This document shows, piece by piece, positions 6,237 to 7,139 of a stretch of 7,139 nt of DNA. Made by a program: the position numbers and the translations under genes. How positions within the stretch are numbered: position 1 is the first letter of the stretch; every line of letters starts with the position of its first letter. The notes below the pieces were generated by a model. That model worked only from the letters and a program-made list of their open reading frames with translations, was not told the DNA's origin and did not search any database. The DNA comes from an uncultured Burkholderiales bacterium (GTDB lineage Bacteria > Pseudomonadota > Gammaproteobacteria > Burkholderiales > Burkholderiaceae_C). The stretch is taken from contig CAISQQ010000263.1 of the NCBI GenBank assembly GCA_903887655.1, positions 1-7,139 of the forward strand. Reading direction: 5' to 3'.

Positions 6237-6268
6237 CCGAACTTCTTGAGGATAGCGTTTGCGTTCGG
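6237..6268. other. Inverted repeat CCGAAC/GTTCGG in the rsmI-tRNA gap
   Basis: Six-bp perfect arms (6237-6242 and 6263-6268) enclose 20 nt. The gap 6207-6311 has no reading frame of note and no T-run, so this is not a clear terminator for rsmI or the tRNA. On the minus strand the same bases read ACCGAACGCAAACGC from 6269, encoding TERKR, then after a one-base shift ILKKFG, which resembles the start of RpoB (see findings). A weaker GTCC-TGTAT-GGAC hairpin lies at 6288-6300. Confidence 0.4.
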
Positions 6269-6311
6269 TACGATCAGTTACCCTGGTGTCCTGTATGGAC
6301 CCGAGACTGAA

Positions 6312-6387
6312 TGGTGCGGCTGGCGGGGATCGAACCCACGACCCTTGGCTTCGGAGGCCAATACTCTATCCACTGAGCTACAGCCGC
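6312..6387 (-). tRNA. tRNA-Arg, anticodon CCG (reads CGG)
   Basis: Read on the minus strand, the 73-nt body folds as a complete cloverleaf and CCA (6314-6312) is encoded. The acceptor stem is GCGGCTG with CAGCCGC (7 of 7 pairs), discriminator A. The D stem is GCTC/GAGT with loop AGTGGATA. The anticodon stem TTGGC/GCCAA closes the loop CTCCGAA, giving anticodon CCG. The variable loop is GGGTC, and the T stem GTGGG/CCCGC closes TTCGATC. It decodes the CGG arginine codon. It is transcribed away from the cytochrome gene and towards the 3' end of rsmI. No T-rich terminator was found after the CCA. Confidence 0.97.
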
Positions 6388-6411
6388 ATCGAATTTGAAT
6401 GAAAGCTCCCT

Positions 6412-6417
6412 ATTGTA
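6412..6417 (-). promoter_or_regulatory. Candidate -10 box of tRNA-Arg
   Basis: TACAAT on the minus strand, 24 bp before the tRNA 5' end, followed by a G-rich AGGGAGC discriminator common at stable-RNA promoters. No good -35 hexamer stands 16-18 bp upstream, so the call rests on the -10 and its position. Confidence 0.4.
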
Positions 6418-6494
6418 AGCGGGCGAACCCTTTCTTTGCTGGGTTCCATTTGATCGATCCTTGACCCTTGGACAGCGACGACTTGCAGACTCGT

Positions 6495-6500
6495 TATAAT
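6495..6500 (+). promoter_or_regulatory. Consensus -10 box of the cytochrome c5 gene
   Basis: TATAAT, an exact sigma-70 -10 hexamer, 37 bp before the cytochrome ATG. The upstream -35 is poor: the nearest TTGACA-like string, TGGACA at 6469-6474, leaves a 20-bp spacer. The implied leader is about 30 nt and contains a GAGG ribosome-binding site. Confidence 0.5.
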
Positions 6501-6537
6501 CAGTTCTTTATCTTTCCATCTTTCTTTTGAGGCTTGC

Positions 6538-7059
6538 ATGAGCGACCAGCACACCCAAGACGACGACCACAATCCGATTAAAACACCCAAGCAATTCGCT
6601 GTGACGGTGCTCGCCTCCTTTGTCGTGCCCATTTTCATCATCATTGGCTTGGTGTATTACGTCACGTCGTCCAACAAACCCACGGCGGGCTCGGACAACT
6701 CCCCTGAACAAATTTCGGCTCGCATTGAGCGTGTGGGCATGGTCTCCATCAAGGACGCCAATCGCACCCTCAAAACCGGCGAAGAAGTTTACAAAGCGCA
6801 GTGCACGACTTGCCACAGCATTGGGGCAGCGGGTTCCCCCAAGTTTGGTGACGCTGCGGCTTGGGGCCCACGCATCAAAAAAGGCTATGACGCTTTGCAC
6901 TTGTCTGCGCTCAAGGGCAAAGGCGCCATGGGTGCACAAGGCGGTGGTGACTACGACGATATTGAAGTGGGCCGCGCCGTGGTGTACATGGCCAATGCAG
7001 GGGGCGCCAAATTCGCCGAACCCAAAGCACCCGCTCCTGCTGAGATGGCGGCCAAGTAA
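6538..7059 (+). CDS. Membrane-anchored cytochrome c5-family c-type cytochrome
   Basis: A 173-residue electron carrier tethered to the inner membrane with its haem domain in the periplasm. A short acidic, His-rich cytoplasmic N-terminus (1-18) precedes one transmembrane helix (about 20-42) with no cleavage site evident, so it is an uncleaved signal anchor. The haem site is CTTCH (89-93), giving covalent haem c with His93 as an axial ligand. Typical class I c5 features follow: GAAGSPKFGD (96-105), AWGPRIKKG (109-117) and the probable second axial ligand Met131 in KGKGAMGAQGGG. The helix AVVYMANAGG (147-156) and an Ala/Pro-rich tail close the protein. ATG 6538 has GAGG (6529-6532) 5 bp upstream and a TATAAT box at 6495. 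It is monocistronic within the window and divergent from the tRNA. Likely partners are respiratory complexes, but none is encoded here, so the specific redox partner is unknown. Confidence 0.93.
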   Translation: MSDQHTQDDDHNPIKTPKQFAVTVLASFVVPIFIIIGLVYYVTSSNKPTAGSDNSPEQISARIERVGMVSIKDANRTLKTGEEVYKAQCTTCHSIGAAGSPKFGDAAAWGPRIKKGYDALHLSALKGKGAMGAQGGGDYDDIEVGRAVVYMANAGGAKFAEPKAPAPAEMAAK

Positions 7060-7118
7060 ACCCGCTCTACACCTCTAAAGCCGGGTATTGTTCTCAGGCT
7101 TGAAGATTCATTGTCCAT

Positions 7119-7139
7119 AAAAAGCCCCCAATTTGGCAA
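7119..7139. terminator. Possible first arm of a terminator, cut by window end
   Basis: AAAAAGCCCCCAATTTGG is an A-run leading into a C-rich arm, as at the upstream side of a bidirectional intrinsic terminator. On the minus strand a GGGGGCTTTTT tail is visible, suitable for ending a minus-strand gene to the right. The matching arm would lie beyond the window, so this is a guess from half the structure. Confidence 0.25.

Noticed and set aside
7078..7101. AAGCC...GGCTT hairpin after the cytochrome gene as its terminator
   Set aside because: Only five pairs around a 14-nt loop, and no T-run follows.
6951..7139. Minus-strand 62-residue open frame at the right edge
   Set aside because: It is antisense to the cytochrome gene's 3' end and has no recognisable features.

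Overview
The window reads as an ordinary chromosomal segment of a betaproteobacterium. Burkholderiales, probably close to Comamonadaceae, is the best guess. This rests on the look of the proteins (PurU, GlcD, RsmI, the SIS and BON proteins, a membrane-anchored cytochrome c5), a GC-rich composition judged by eye, and a gene-encoded CCA on the tRNA. It is inference from protein character, not a database match. No mobile element, CRISPR array or phage gene was seen.

Layout: positions 1-1859 (+) hold the 3' end of purU (formyltetrahydrofolate deformylase) followed 7 bp later by glcD (glycolate oxidase FAD subunit), probably one transcript. glcD converges on yggS (-, PLP homeostasis protein) and the two reading frames overlap by 4 bp at their stop codons. 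A 238-bp divergent intergenic region (2618-2855) follows, carrying an unexpected array of six degenerate 12-bp tandem repeats. It leads to a 3-hydroxyisobutyrate-dehydrogenase-family oxidoreductase (+). This gene converges across a 7-bp-stem hairpin on a two-gene minus-strand operon: a GmhA/DiaA-family SIS protein and a DolP-like two-BON lipoprotein, coupled by an ATGA stop/start overlap. rsmI (16S rRNA 2'-O-methyltransferase) is divergent from that operon. A tRNA-Arg(CCG) on the minus strand and a membrane-anchored cytochrome c5 on the plus strand, with nearly facing promoters, close the window.

How the genes fit together: rsmI, the SIS gene and the BON lipoprotein gene form a shortened version of the proteobacterial rsmI-(lpoA)-yraN-diaA-dolP neighbourhood; no yraN fits here. 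The SIS protein keeps all four residues of the phosphoheptose-isomerase metal/catalytic site, so an enzymatic role in ADP-heptose synthesis is at least as likely as a DiaA-type replication role. purU and glcD touch one-carbon and two-carbon (glycolate/glyoxylate) metabolism. The nearby beta-hydroxyacid dehydrogenase could belong to the same chemistry, but its substrate cannot be read from sequence.

No clear new multi-gene system is visible. The points most worth a second look are non-coding: the 12-bp repeat array, an operator-like palindrome over a candidate -10 box upstream of the SIS gene, a tandem duplication before rsmI, and an rpoB-like scrap between rsmI and the tRNA.
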